From Verrucomicrobiota bacterium JB022 (GTDB taxonomy: Bacteria; Verrucomicrobiota; Verrucomicrobiia; Opitutales; Oceanipulchritudinaceae): 64,000 nucleotides of DNA. The stretch is taken from positions 1-64,000 of the forward strand of contig JAUTCQ010000011.1 of assembly GCA_030673845.1 (NCBI GenBank), in the 5' to 3' direction. Made by a program: the position numbers and the translations under genes. A model generated the notes under the pieces. That model was not told the DNA's origin. It saw only the letters and a program-made list of their open reading frames with translations, and did not search any database. This document shows positions 50,662 to 59,724 of this stretch, piece by piece (position 1 is the first letter of the stretch; every line of letters starts with the position of its first letter).

Positions 50662-51672
50662 CTATTGGGCATCCTTGAGCAAAGCGTCGCGCAAGCCGGT
50701 GCGGTATTTGCCCGTCTGCGGGTCATAGATGCCGAAGCCCGATGCGAACTCCCAGTAGTGCCAGGAAAAGCCGAACGCCTCGCACATTTCGCGCACGGTG
50801 CGGGTGTAGGCCACGCGCGACTCCATGTCGGCCGTCGAGTAGGCCCCGAACTCACCTACGCAAACGGGCACCCCGAGACCATCGGCCCATGCCTTGACCT
50901 GCGCGAAGTGGCTCGACATCGCCACCAGCTCCTCAATCGAGTCGGTAAAACGCGTGCCGACCGGCGGTGGCTCTTCCAGCCACTCCGCTCCCTGGTGCGT
51001 GAACTCGAAGGGCAGATAATAGTGGAAGGTGGCGATGAGATTGTCGTCGTTTTTCGGCCAATCGAGGTCGGCCAAGGTCTGCCAGCCGTTCCACGGGCTG
51101 CCGCCCATCAAGACCGGGCGGTCCTCATTTTCCTGCCGGATGATCATGAGCGCCGGCGGGTAGATCGCCTCCCACAGCTCTTGCGTCATGTTGCCATGCG
51201 GCTCGTTCAGGATCTCGAAAAACAGCTCGTCGCGGTCGTACCCCTCGTAGTGCTGCGCCACCTGTTGCCAGATCGCGAGGAACTGCGGCAGCTCGGCATA
51301 CGGGTCTTCGTAAAACTCGTTGTAGTGATGGACGTTGATGATGACCTTCAGGTCGTGGTCGAGCGCGCGGTCGACAATGGAGTCCACCAGCTTGAAAAAC
51401 TGCGGCTGGATCGTGTAGGGAGGCGTGTCGGCCGCGTAGTCCGACCAGCGGATAGGCACGCGTACGGAGGCAAAGCCCTGCTCGGCAATGCGGTCGATCA
51501 TCTTCGGGTCGGCTTTGACCACATCGGTCCACGAGCCATCGGCAGGCACTTCGAGCGTGTTGCCGAGGTTGATGCCCGGGCTGAGCGACTGGTTGAGCTC
51601 GTGGATGTCTTTCGCCGCGAGCGGCAAGGCCAGCGCAAGGGCGAACAGGCCAAGAAGGGAGCGTTGGTTCAT
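50662..51672 (-). CDS. Secreted GH5 family endoglycanase (endoglucanase/mannanase type)
   Basis: A 336-residue enzyme with signal peptide MNQRSLLGLFALALALPLAA. GH5 (beta/alpha)8-barrel residues are visible: INLGNTLE, RVPIRW (residues 71-76), VHHYNEF, acid/base Glu157 in FFEILNEPHG, HYY near residue 217 and nucleophile Glu274 in VGEFGAYS, then FSWHYWEF. Which beta-linkage it cuts cannot be fixed from sequence; cellulose, mixed-linkage glucan or mannan are all possible. It lies downstream of a GPH symporter and a large TonB-dependent receptor on the same strand, as the last gene of that run, before a terminator. Confidence 0.92.
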   Translation of the reverse strand: MNQRSLLGLFALALALPLAAKDIHELNQSLSPGINLGNTLEVPADGSWTDVVKADPKMIDRIAEQGFASVRVPIRWSDYAADTPPYTIQPQFFKLVDSIVDRALDHDLKVIINVHHYNEFYEDPYAELPQFLAIWQQVAQHYEGYDRDELFFEILNEPHGNMTQELWEAIYPPALMIIRQENEDRPVLMGGSPWNGWQTLADLDWPKNDDNLIATFHYYLPFEFTHQGAEWLEEPPPVGTRFTDSIEELVAMSSHFAQVKAWADGLGVPVCVGEFGAYSTADMESRVAYTRTVREMCEAFGFSWHYWEFASGFGIYDPQTGKYRTGLRDALLKDAQ

Positions 51673-51703
51673 CGGAGTATCAAGGGGGTTAGAAGGGAAA
51701 AGA

Positions 51704-53128
51704 TCAGGATTCGAGCGCGCGGGCTTTGAGCGAGGCTTCCATCTCGACCTCGACCTTGCGCGTAATGCCGTAGAAAAACACGAGCCCAGCCGCCACCACC
51801 GCCACCGCCGACGGGATGAAAGACATCATGAGCCGCAAGCCCTCGATCGTCGTCTCGCTCTGCGCCACGTTGGCCTTGAAGCCGTAGTAGCCCAGCAGCC
51901 AGCCCGCGATCCCCGGCCCGATGGCCCAGCCCGCCTTTTGCGAAAAAGTGCCAGCCGAGAACACTAGCCCGGTGAAGCGCCGCCCGCACTTCCACTCCGA
52001 ATAATCGGCCGTATCGGCGATCATCGACCAGAAGAGCGGCATCAGCGGCCCCATCATGAACGAGGTTATGGCCTGCAACACGAGGATGTAAGTCACCGCG
52101 CCCGGCCCCGCAAAGTAGTAGAGACACGCCGTCGCAGCGGTGAGCAGAGTCAGCCAGACGTAAGCACTGCGCTTCGAGCCGAAGACATCCGTCAGCAGCT
52201 TGGTGCAGGCGACACCGGCCAGCGTCGCAAGGGTGCCGACGAGGTTGAAAGTGGTGGCCAGCTTGACGAATTCGCTGGTTTCCTCCACCGCCCCTACCAC
52301 GTAGTAGCGGAAATAGTAGAGGATCGAGGCATCGCGTAGCGCGATCCAGATAATCGTCGTGACGCCAATAAAAATCATCGCCACCCACGGCTTGTTGCGC
52401 ACCAGTTGGGCCAGGTCTTTGCCAATGTCGGACTTCTGTTCCTTGGGCGGCTGAACGCGCTCACGGGTGGAGGCAAAGGTGAAAAGGAACATGCCGCCGG
52501 CCATCAGCGCATAGAGCACCATCGTCCAGACGTAGCCTGCCTGGGTGGCCGTCTGGCCGTCGGCGCTACCGCCAAGCCACACCACGAGCACGAGGATCGT
52601 GCCCTGCACCAGGAAATTGGCCCCATAGGCGCCGTAGAAGCGGAACGACGAAAGGATCGTGCGCTCCGCCGAATTCGGCGTCATGACGCCCATCAACGCC
52701 CCGTATGGGATGTTGATCATCGTGTAAAAGACCATCGCCAGCGTGTAGGTGATGTAGATGTAGACGATCTGCCACGCCTGAGCGACATCTGGCACCGTAA
52801 ACACGAGAATGCCGCTGATCGCATAGGGCAGGATCATCCAGCGCAGCCAGGGGCGGAATTTGCCATGAGGGGACTTGGTGCGGTCGCAGAGGATCCCCAT
52901 CAACGGGTCGTTCGCAGCATCGAAGATGCGCGTAACGATGAGCATCGTGCCGATCACAGCCGCCTCGATCCCGATGATGTCGGTATAAAAGAACATCAGG
53001 AACGACGAGAAGGTCTTGAAGAACAAGACCGAGGCGAAATCGCCGGAGGCATAGCCCAGCTTTTCGCGCAGGCCAAGCCTGCCGTCGGGCGTCATGGCGG
53101 GAGCTTTGGAATCTACAGGGGGCGTCAT
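51704..53128 (-). CDS. GPH-family sugar:cation symporter
   Basis: An inner-membrane transporter of 474 residues with about 12 hydrophobic helices. The GPH pattern is clear: LREKLGYASGDFASVLFFKT near the N-terminus and the IFDAANDPLMGILCDRTKSP-like loop near residue 65, with HGKFRPWL after it. The C-terminal half contains GRRFTGLVFSAGTFSQKAGWA. The start at 53128 excludes a non-conserved 21-residue extension. The leader CTCCTCCTGATCCC on the coding strand is pyrimidine-rich. It probably takes up the oligosaccharides made by the GH5 enzyme 31 bases downstream. It is only a distant paralogue of the 28947-30341 symporter. Confidence 0.91.
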   Translation of the reverse strand: MTPPVDSKAPAMTPDGRLGLREKLGYASGDFASVLFFKTFSSFLMFFYTDIIGIEAAVIGTMLIVTRIFDAANDPLMGILCDRTKSPHGKFRPWLRWMILPYAISGILVFTVPDVAQAWQIVYIYITYTLAMVFYTMINIPYGALMGVMTPNSAERTILSSFRFYGAYGANFLVQGTILVLVVWLGGSADGQTATQAGYVWTMVLYALMAGGMFLFTFASTRERVQPPKEQKSDIGKDLAQLVRNKPWVAMIFIGVTTIIWIALRDASILYYFRYYVVGAVEETSEFVKLATTFNLVGTLATLAGVACTKLLTDVFGSKRSAYVWLTLLTAATACLYYFAGPGAVTYILVLQAITSFMMGPLMPLFWSMIADTADYSEWKCGRRFTGLVFSAGTFSQKAGWAIGPGIAGWLLGYYGFKANVAQSETTIEGLRLMMSFIPSAVAVVAAGLVFFYGITRKVEVEMEASLKARALES

Positions 53129-53236
53129 GGGATCAGGAGGAGTCAAAAGGCGGCTGCGCAACGAAAGGGGGTATTGCGACAGCGCATGCAAACGGGGCTG
53201 AAGCGATCTAACGCCTCGCCAGGCTTTCGCCGAGTC

Positions 53237-53346
53237 AAAAAAAAAGGGACCGTCGAAGTGGAGTAGCGGGAGCCTGGACCGGCTGGCCCAGGCCCCCTTA
53301 CTGATCTGTAGCGCTACTCCTTATCGACTATCCCCTTGTCGATAAG
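53237..53346. repeat. Cluster of inverted repeats plus poly-A/T run between receptor and symporter genes
   Basis: Three stacked structures: GGAGTAGCG (53260-53268) pairs with CGCTACTCC (53312-53320); inside it GGGAGCCTGG pairs with CCAGGCCCCC with one mismatch; next to it CTTATCGAC (53320-53328) pairs with GTCGATAAG (53338-53346). Nine consecutive A residues at 53237-53245 read as T9 on the minus strand. It could be a partial terminator or an mRNA-stabilising structure after the receptor gene. Confidence 0.6.
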
Positions 53347-53370
53347 AGCGTTCCGAGAGGTTCGATTTCT

Positions 53371-56300
53371 CTAGAAACTGATGGTGTTGGTGAGGAACCA
53401 GCTGGTGCCTTCCTTGATGCGGAAACCACCGGGCGAGCCGTCGGGCTGCACCGTCACCGGGATGAGCTCGTTGTCGGCGAAGGCGTTGCGCACGTTCAGC
53501 TGGATGCGCCAGCGGAGGTTGCGCGGCAAGTCGCGCTGGTAGCCCACCCAGAAGTCGAAGTCGCTCTCGGCATCGCCGTAGTATTTCTTGCTGAGGTCGT
53601 AGCGATAGCCGACGGACGAATCAGGATCTTCCGCGATGCCGTAGCCGAGCAGGATCTCGTCTTGCCAGCGGTAGGCTCCCCCGACGTTGACGCCTTTGAG
53701 CGGCCCTTCGCTGAAGCTGTAGTTCGTGACGACGTTGACGCGCCAGGGGCGCAGCTCGGCCACATTGGAGCCTTCCAGGAGCTGCTGGAGCTGGTAGTTG
53801 CCATAGAACTCGCTCTCGAACTTGCCTCGTAAAGTCTCCGTGCCAGCACCACCCCACCAGAAGCGAGCGTCACCACCCGGACCTTGGTAAAAGGCATAGC
53901 GTTGGTCGACCCAGGCGGCGATGGACTCCGCGATGTTGAAGCGCGTGGCTTCCGTCTTGGCTGCGTTGATGGTGACGTTCCAATTGGGGGTGATCTGGGT
54001 CGTCAACTCGAACTCAATACCTTCGGAATGGGTGTCGCCTGTGACGGTGACATCCTGCAGATAGGTGATGTTGATTCCACCCGAGGTATCGCCCGCCGCC
54101 CACTGGTTGAGGTTGTAGCCCCAGGCCTGCTGCAGGCTTTGCGGCGGCGGATTGTCGATGATCGCGTTGACGGTCTCCAGCATCGCGTCGCGGGCTTCCT
54201 CAACCGTCTGCCCCTCCTGCGGCTCATAGGGCAGGAAGAAGTTACCGCCTTCATTGAAGTTGGAGGTGAAGGAACCATAGGGGCGGCCCAACTCGTAGGC
54301 CGTTTTGGCCTGCACCGCAAACTGGTAGGCCCAGGCCTCGCCATACCCAAGCAGATAGTCGTTGGTGACCGCATTGGAGAGGGTGGCGTTGGTCACGTCG
54401 GTCTCGTACCAGTTGACCTTGAAGATCACGCGATTTTCAAGGGCACTGACAGTGAAGCCATACTCGGTTGTTTCGCCGGTGGGCGACTGCAGCGGGTTGC
54501 CCAGTGGGTCGACGCGCTCGGGCTGGGGCCGGAAATTGGAGCTTTCGCCATAGTGGACGGAGAGGTCGAGGCCGTATGGCAGTTTTTCGCGAATGGAATC
54601 CGGCATGTGGAGCACGACGCCCCAGGTCAGGCTTTCGTCCTCCACTTCGGCATAGCGGCGATTCGTGTCCGGGATGGTCGGGTAGGCATCAGCCGCGCTA
54701 TCGGGAATATACCAGCCGGTCTCACCCGGCAAACCGCCTCCAGAGGTGGCATAAAGCGCCTTGTCCTCGCGCCAGCCTACGGTCGGCACGATAAGCCCGT
54801 CCATCAGGAACCCTTGCCATACGAGCGAGTAGGAATCGATCTCGTTATGGGACATGGAAGTGCCGCCAGGCGTATAGAGAGCGGTGCGATCTCCACGTTC
54901 TGCGTTCAGGATCGCGAGTTGCGTATCCGTCCAGCCTTGGTAGCGGTCGAGATCGTCCATCGGCAAGCCCGGATTGACAACATCGAGGCTGAACAGCGGG
55001 ATCGTGCCGCCGGTGGGGTTACGAATGGCACCAATGCGGGGAACACTGAGATTTCCGAGGGAAACGCCGAAAAGTGGATCGGTCAGATAGCTGAGGGTCG
55101 AGACCTGGCGTTCGCCTTCACTGACTGCCAGCTTGTCGGCGGGGAAGTAGTCTTCTTCCGCTGCGAAACGCTCCCAGGCATACGAATCGACGTCGTAATC
55201 CATGGTGGTATAGACGCCGGTAAAGAGGTGCCGCCCCAGGATGCGCGTCAGAAGACTGTCTGCTTCCATGAAGTCGGAGAAGTCGAGCTCGCCGTAGGCA
55301 GTCACACGATCGGTCGTGCGTTCGCTGTGGCGGCTATCGTTGGAGCCACCGCGCGAGGCAACCATGGCGCGGCCCACATTGGGGTTGGGCTGGCCGTTCG
55401 GCAGCGTCGCCATGACATCGACGGTCAACGCGTAGCCGCTGCCACTGATGGTCTGCATTTGGCCTCGGTCCACCTCCTGGTAGTCCCGGGCGTACTCAAT
55501 GCCCACCCGGTGATCGAAGAAGCTCTGGAGAATGGTGAAGTTGTAAGCCTCGAAATCGGTCCACTCGCGCTTGTTCGGGCCGTCGAGCAGGTTGTTGTAA
55601 AAGTCGAAGATGTTGTCGTCGGTCAGCAGCTTCTCCTTAAAGGCACCGATCTGGTGGCCGGGAAGCTGGGCGAGGCGGGCATACTCTTCATACGTCTGAA
55701 TCCCGTACCAGGCCTGGAACGGCACGCCCCCAAAGCCATCGGGGACAGCAGCAGTGGCCTCCCACTGCCCCGGCATGATGAAGGCTTGATCCCGCGAACT
55801 ATTGTTGGGGAAGATGACCATCGGCCCGCCAAAGTAGTCGCCGCCACGGCCCGCGACCCAAGGCTGGTAATTGGGGTTCGTTACCGCCGTCGAGCCTTCG
55901 CGCTGGAGCGTGCGATTGACTGCGCCGTAGTCGGCAGGCTGACCAAGCTCGAGCCATTCGTCGTAGCTGGTCCCGTGCATGTTGATCGCACCATAGGTCT
56001 GCTGGTTCAGCTCCGTGAACCAAGGGGTGATTCGGTCGATCGGCGGAGTGGAGCGCGGACGGTTGGAGCGGATCTCGCCGTTCTCGTAGTTGAACTTGAT
56101 CGTGGTACTGGCGTTCTCGAACTTGAGCAGCTTCGGATCCCAGCGGGCAGAGCCAAAGACGCGCTTGTCGCGCTCGAAAGCGGGCTTTTGCTGGAATTTT
56201 TCATCCTCATAGAGGCCGATGACTCGCACCGCCAGCTCGTCATCGAGGACTTCGACATTGTAGTCACCGGAGACTCGGTGGGAGTCGTGTTCCGAAAAAC

Positions 56301-56901
56301 GGTATTCCACCTCGCCCATGGTATTGTACTGGGCCTCTCGGAGGTTGGTATTGATAATACCTGCCGGGCTGCCGATGCCGAAGAGCATGCTGTTGGCCCC
56401 ACGCTGCAGGTCTACGCGGCCTACGTTGTAGCCGTCCCACGGGATATCCGAGAGGAAGAAGTTACGCACATTGTCGGCCGAATCGAGGCCACGGACCCGC
56501 GTATTGTTTTGGGGTGCCACGGCACTCTGCTCACGCAGGCGGCTGGCGTCTCCGGCCCCGAGGTAATTACCTTGCAGCCCTCCCACCTCCGTGCCGGTGG
56601 TGTAGACGAGCAGGCTTTGGGTATCCGTAACGCCGGTGTCCTGGATGAACTTTTCGTTGACGACGGTGATGGAGTTGGCGACGTCGCGCAACTCGGTGCG
56701 GAGGCGGGTGCCAGCGAGGGTTTCGGTGGCGGCGTAGCCGATGTCGCCGGAGGAAGTGATTTCGAAGGGGCTGAGTTCGAAGACTTCTTCCGAGTCGGCG
56801 GTTTGGGTAGCAGCAGGGGTTTGGGCAAATACGGCCGCTGCGGGCAGGAGCATCCCGAGCAACCAGTACGCCCGCGAGAACATGCGGGGCGAAACGATCA
56901 T
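53371..56901 (-). CDS. Large TonB-dependent outer-membrane receptor
   Basis: A 1176-residue protein with a signal peptide (cut near AVFAQ, residue 26), a short conserved start (EVFELSPFEITSSGDIGYAA), a plug domain (about residues 55-210, with VGRVDLQRGANSMLFGIGSP) and a long beta-barrel ending in SWFLTNTISF. The PFEI-SSGDIGY start and the length are typical of the abundant receptor family of Opitutia-type Verrucomicrobiota. No SusD-type partner is adjacent. It is the first gene of a run with the GPH symporter and GH5 enzyme, and is divergent from a XylR-like regulator. An internal ATG at residue 7 is an alternative start. Confidence 0.92.
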   Translation of the reverse strand: MIVSPRMFSRAYWLLGMLLPAAAVFAQTPAATQTADSEEVFELSPFEITSSGDIGYAATETLAGTRLRTELRDVANSITVVNEKFIQDTGVTDTQSLLVYTTGTEVGGLQGNYLGAGDASRLREQSAVAPQNNTRVRGLDSADNVRNFFLSDIPWDGYNVGRVDLQRGANSMLFGIGSPAGIINTNLREAQYNTMGEVEYRFSEHDSHRVSGDYNVEVLDDELAVRVIGLYEDEKFQQKPAFERDKRVFGSARWDPKLLKFENASTTIKFNYENGEIRSNRPRSTPPIDRITPWFTELNQQTYGAINMHGTSYDEWLELGQPADYGAVNRTLQREGSTAVTNPNYQPWVAGRGGDYFGGPMVIFPNNSSRDQAFIMPGQWEATAAVPDGFGGVPFQAWYGIQTYEEYARLAQLPGHQIGAFKEKLLTDDNIFDFYNNLLDGPNKREWTDFEAYNFTILQSFFDHRVGIEYARDYQEVDRGQMQTISGSGYALTVDVMATLPNGQPNPNVGRAMVASRGGSNDSRHSERTTDRVTAYGELDFSDFMEADSLLTRILGRHLFTGVYTTMDYDVDSYAWERFAAEEDYFPADKLAVSEGERQVSTLSYLTDPLFGVSLGNLSVPRIGAIRNPTGGTIPLFSLDVVNPGLPMDDLDRYQGWTDTQLAILNAERGDRTALYTPGGTSMSHNEIDSYSLVWQGFLMDGLIVPTVGWREDKALYATSGGGLPGETGWYIPDSAADAYPTIPDTNRRYAEVEDESLTWGVVLHMPDSIREKLPYGLDLSVHYGESSNFRPQPERVDPLGNPLQSPTGETTEYGFTVSALENRVIFKVNWYETDVTNATLSNAVTNDYLLGYGEAWAYQFAVQAKTAYELGRPYGSFTSNFNEGGNFFLPYEPQEGQTVEEARDAMLETVNAIIDNPPPQSLQQAWGYNLNQWAAGDTSGGINITYLQDVTVTGDTHSEGIEFELTTQITPNWNVTINAAKTEATRFNIAESIAAWVDQRYAFYQGPGGDARFWWGGAGTETLRGKFESEFYGNYQLQQLLEGSNVAELRPWRVNVVTNYSFSEGPLKGVNVGGAYRWQDEILLGYGIAEDPDSSVGYRYDLSKKYYGDAESDFDFWVGYQRDLPRNLRWRIQLNVRNAFADNELIPVTVQPDGSPGGFRIKEGTSWFLTNTISF

Positions 56902-57074
56902 TGGAGTAATAAGGAGGGGGGTGTTTGGTCAGACTAAGTGTCTTGGGAACGGACGAATCTTATCACGACCTTTAGGATTAAAAACATGAGAACGAGCGTG
57001 AAAGGTTTGTGTGATTTTGGCACATGTCTTGTCTTTCCACGCTCAAGCCGTCTATATACAGACAGGTCTCCTGC

Positions 57075-58247
57075 ATGCTTACCGATTCCACCAAAAACGT
57101 TGCCCTGATCCTGCAGACCCGCATGGAGGAAAATATCGGCATCCTGAACGGGATCGCTGCCTACGAGCGGGAAAATGCAGACTGGAATTTCTTCCTCGAC
57201 GACCAGTCGATGTCGGTCAGCAACCACGCTTGGCTGTTCCGCCGTGAGTGGGACGGCGTGATCTGCCGCCACCGCTCCTCGTCGCTACTGGAAGAGTGCG
57301 TGCGGCGCGGCATCCCCTGCGTGGACCTCGACGACTCCCCTATCCTGCTCCCGGGTGTGCCCAAGCTGCGCCCCGACAACCTTGCGGTGGGCCACGTGGC
57401 GGCCGAGCACTTTATCGAGCGCGGGTTCAAGCGCTTTGCCTTTTGCGGCTTCGGCAACGAAACGTGGTCGTGCGAACGGCGGCGCGGCTTCATGGAGGCC
57501 GTGCAGGCGGTGGGCTGCGAATGCTCCGTACTGGAGACAATTTACACCCAGCAACTGACGCCCGACTGGGACATCGCCGAGCAAGAGCGTATCGGCGCTT
57601 GGGTGAAGGAACTGGAGCACCCGCTGGCCCTGATGGCGTGCAACGACCTCCGTGCGCTGCAGGTGATCGCGGCGGTGCACCAGGTCGGCCTCAGCATCCC
57701 CGACGAAGTGGCCGTGCTCGGCTCCAATAACGAGAGCGTGCGCGCCAACCTCTCCCACCCTCCCCTCTCCAGCGTGCCGATCAACGCCGCCGACTGGGGC
57801 TACCGGGCAGCCCAGGCCCTGCATGGCCTGTTCGACGGCAAGCCGGTCGCGGCAGAGACTTTCATTGACCCGGGGGCGGTCGTCGTGCGCCGCTCGACCG
57901 ACATCCTCGCAGTGGAAGACCCTGCGATCGTCGAAGCGTTGCGCATCATCCAGAGCGAGGCCACCGGCCCCCTGCGCGTCGAAGACCTGGCCCGCCGCGT
58001 CAACCTGAGCCGTAGCCTGCTGGAGCGCCGCTTCCGCAAATTCCTCCGCCGCAGCCCGCAGGAGGAGATCCGCAACGTGAAGATCAACAAGGCCAAGCAG
58101 CTCTTGCTCGATACCGACATGACGCTGGCCGAGATCGCCGAAGCCATCGGCTTCGAGCACCCCGAATACCTCAGCGTGATGTTCAAGCGGCTGACCAGCG
58201 AAAGCCCGCGCGACTTCCGCCAGCGTTACCGCCCGAAGGTGACGTAG
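57075..58247 (+). CDS. XylR-like regulator: sugar-binding domain fused to AraC-type DNA-binding domain
   Basis: A 390-residue protein of the same architecture and length as E. coli XylR: an N-terminal LacI/periplasmic-binding-like effector domain (residues 8-270; VGHVAAEHFIERGFKRFAFC, PLALMACNDLRALQVIAAVH) and a C-terminal AraC domain (about residues 285-388; LRVEDLARRVNLSRSLLERR, then ITEIAEAIGFEHPEYLS-like LAEIAEAIGFEHPEYLSVMF). The start at 57075 gives the normal N-terminus (MLTDSTKNVALILQ). It is divergent from the large receptor gene and is the likely local regulator of the receptor-GPH-GH5 cluster. It ends three bases before the convergent dehydrogenase stop. Confidence 0.92.
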   Translation: MLTDSTKNVALILQTRMEENIGILNGIAAYERENADWNFFLDDQSMSVSNHAWLFRREWDGVICRHRSSSLLEECVRRGIPCVDLDDSPILLPGVPKLRPDNLAVGHVAAEHFIERGFKRFAFCGFGNETWSCERRRGFMEAVQAVGCECSVLETIYTQQLTPDWDIAEQERIGAWVKELEHPLALMACNDLRALQVIAAVHQVGLSIPDEVAVLGSNNESVRANLSHPPLSSVPINAADWGYRAAQALHGLFDGKPVAAETFIDPGAVVVRRSTDILAVEDPAIVEALRIIQSEATGPLRVEDLARRVNLSRSLLERRFRKFLRRSPQEEIRNVKINKAKQLLLDTDMTLAEIAEAIGFEHPEYLSVMFKRLTSESPRDFRQRYRPKVT

Positions 58248-58250
58248 GGC

Positions 58251-59216
58251 CTAGTCGACGCGGTTGACGCGTTCGCCGGCGCGGAAGGCCTCGATGTTGC
58301 GCACCACTTGCTCGTAAAGGCGTTGACGGGCTTCGCGCGTCGCCCAGGCGATGTGGGGCGTCACGGTGCAATTGGGCAGGCCGATCAAGGGATTGTCGGC
58401 GGCAGGCGGCTCCTGCGTCAGCACGTCGAGGCCCGCCCAGGCCAGCTTGCCTGCCTTGAGCGCCTCCGCCAGCGCCGGCTCGTCGATCAGCGGCCCGCGC
58501 CCGTGGTTGATCAGCACCGCGCTGGGCTTCATCTTCGCCAACGTGTCGGCGTTGATCAGCTTTTCGGTCTGCGGGGTCAGCGGGCAGCAAAGCACTACCA
58601 CGTCGCTCGTCGCCAACAGCTCGTCCTGCGAGACCAGCTTGCTCACGCCCTCGGGCAACTCTTCCGGCTCGGTGCGGGTCTGCGCGACCACTTCCATGCC
58701 AAACGCTGCCGCCACCTTGGCCACGCTGCGCCCGATGGAGCCCAAACCGATCACGCCCATACGCCGCCCCGCCAATTCGATCAGCGGAGCCACGGTGAAG
58801 GTAAAGTCGGCCGAGGTCGCCCAGGCCCCACCCTGCACCGCCGCATCGTGCGCCGCCACCTGCTGGGTGTAGTGCAGCAGGTGCGCAAACACCATTTGCA
58901 TGACGGACGCGGTGCTGTAGGCGGGCACATTCGTCACCGCGATGCCGCGCTCACGGGCGGCCGCGAGGTCGACGACATTGTAGCCGGTCGAGAGCAGGCC
59001 GATGTAGCGCAGCTCGGGCAGTTGCTCGATCTGGGCGCGCGTCAGTACTGTCTTGTTACTCAGCACAAAATCGGCCCCCGCCGCGCGCTCCACCACCTCC
59101 TCGGGAGGCGTGCGGTCATGGATCGTGACGTCTCCCAACGCCTCCAGTGCCGTCCAGCTCAAATCGCCGGGGTTCATCGTATATCCGTCGAGCACGACAA
59201 TGCGCGGTGTGGCCAT
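58251..59216 (-). CDS. D-isomer-specific 2-hydroxyacid dehydrogenase (hydroxypyruvate/glycerate type)
   Basis: A 321-residue NAD(P)-dependent enzyme. The NAD motif GVIGLGSIG (155-163) and the catalytic triad Arg240 (NHGRGPL), Glu269 (LDVLTQEPP) and His288 (TPHIAWAT) are all in place. The LLSTGYNVVDLAAARERGI and NVPAYSTASVMQM blocks resemble glycerate dehydrogenase/hydroxypyruvate reductase. The start at 59216 (MATPRIVVLDGYTMNPGDLS) is preferred over an in-frame ATG nine codons upstream. It stands alone, convergent with the XylR-like gene, and does not clearly belong to the neighbouring polysaccharide clusters. Confidence 0.92.
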   Translation of the reverse strand: MATPRIVVLDGYTMNPGDLSWTALEALGDVTIHDRTPPEEVVERAAGADFVLSNKTVLTRAQIEQLPELRYIGLLSTGYNVVDLAAARERGIAVTNVPAYSTASVMQMVFAHLLHYTQQVAAHDAAVQGGAWATSADFTFTVAPLIELAGRRMGVIGLGSIGRSVAKVAAAFGMEVVAQTRTEPEELPEGVSKLVSQDELLATSDVVVLCCPLTPQTEKLINADTLAKMKPSAVLINHGRGPLIDEPALAEALKAGKLAWAGLDVLTQEPPAADNPLIGLPNCTVTPHIAWATREARQRLYEQVVRNIEAFRAGERVNRVD

Positions 59217-59295
59217 GCGGGCAGCCAAGCAGTCAACCGCCACCCGCGCAAGCCGCAGCTTGATTCCGTCGGTTCAAAAGCTATGCTGGCGGCGT

Positions 59296-59709
59296 ATGGC
59301 TAAGGTCAATGCCCACCGCTGGCTGGCGGAACCGATCCTCGCGCGCCCGGAGGCGGTCATGAAGCGCATGTTTGGCGCCGAAGCGTTTTACCTCGGCGGC
59401 AAGATGGTGCTGCTCACCGCCGACGGCGATCCCGACTGGCGCGGCTGCCTCTTCCCCGCCGAACGCGATCAGCACGACGCGATCCGCGCCGAGTTCCCCA
59501 CGCTGCACCCGCACAAGATCCTGCCCAAGTGGCTCTATCTCAAGGAAGACGCCGACGACTTCGAGCCGACCAGCCAGGCCGTAATCCGCCGCATCCTCGA
59601 CGGCGACCCCCGCTTCGGCATCATCCCCCCACCCCGCAAATCGAAAAAGAAAACCACTACCGCCACCAAGAAAGCCCTGCCAGACGGAAGGCCGCCACAT
59701 CTGGCGTAG
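59296..59709 (+). CDS. Small conserved-looking protein, possible TfoX N-terminal-like fold
   Basis: A 137-residue soluble protein. The central segment MKRMFGAEAFYLGGKMVLLT followed by GCLFPAERDQHDAI resembles the N-terminal TfoX/Sxy domain pattern (MFGGxGLYxxGKMFAL), but the match is loose and I am not certain. The last 25 residues are a lysine-rich tail (KSKKKTTTATKKA) that may be disordered or bind nucleic acid. The start at 59296 is the first ATG giving this pattern. The gene is divergent from the dehydrogenase. Function unknown. Confidence 0.65.
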   Translation: MAKVNAHRWLAEPILARPEAVMKRMFGAEAFYLGGKMVLLTADGDPDWRGCLFPAERDQHDAIRAEFPTLHPHKILPKWLYLKEDADDFEPTSQAVIRRILDGDPRFGIIPPPRKSKKKTTTATKKALPDGRPPHLA

Positions 59710-59724
59710 ATGAGAAGTCCCACC

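Noticed and set aside
53884-56937. Plus-strand open frame of 1017 codons opposite the large TonB-dependent receptor
   Set aside because: Antisense shadow; the receptor has plug, barrel and signal peptide features, this frame has none.
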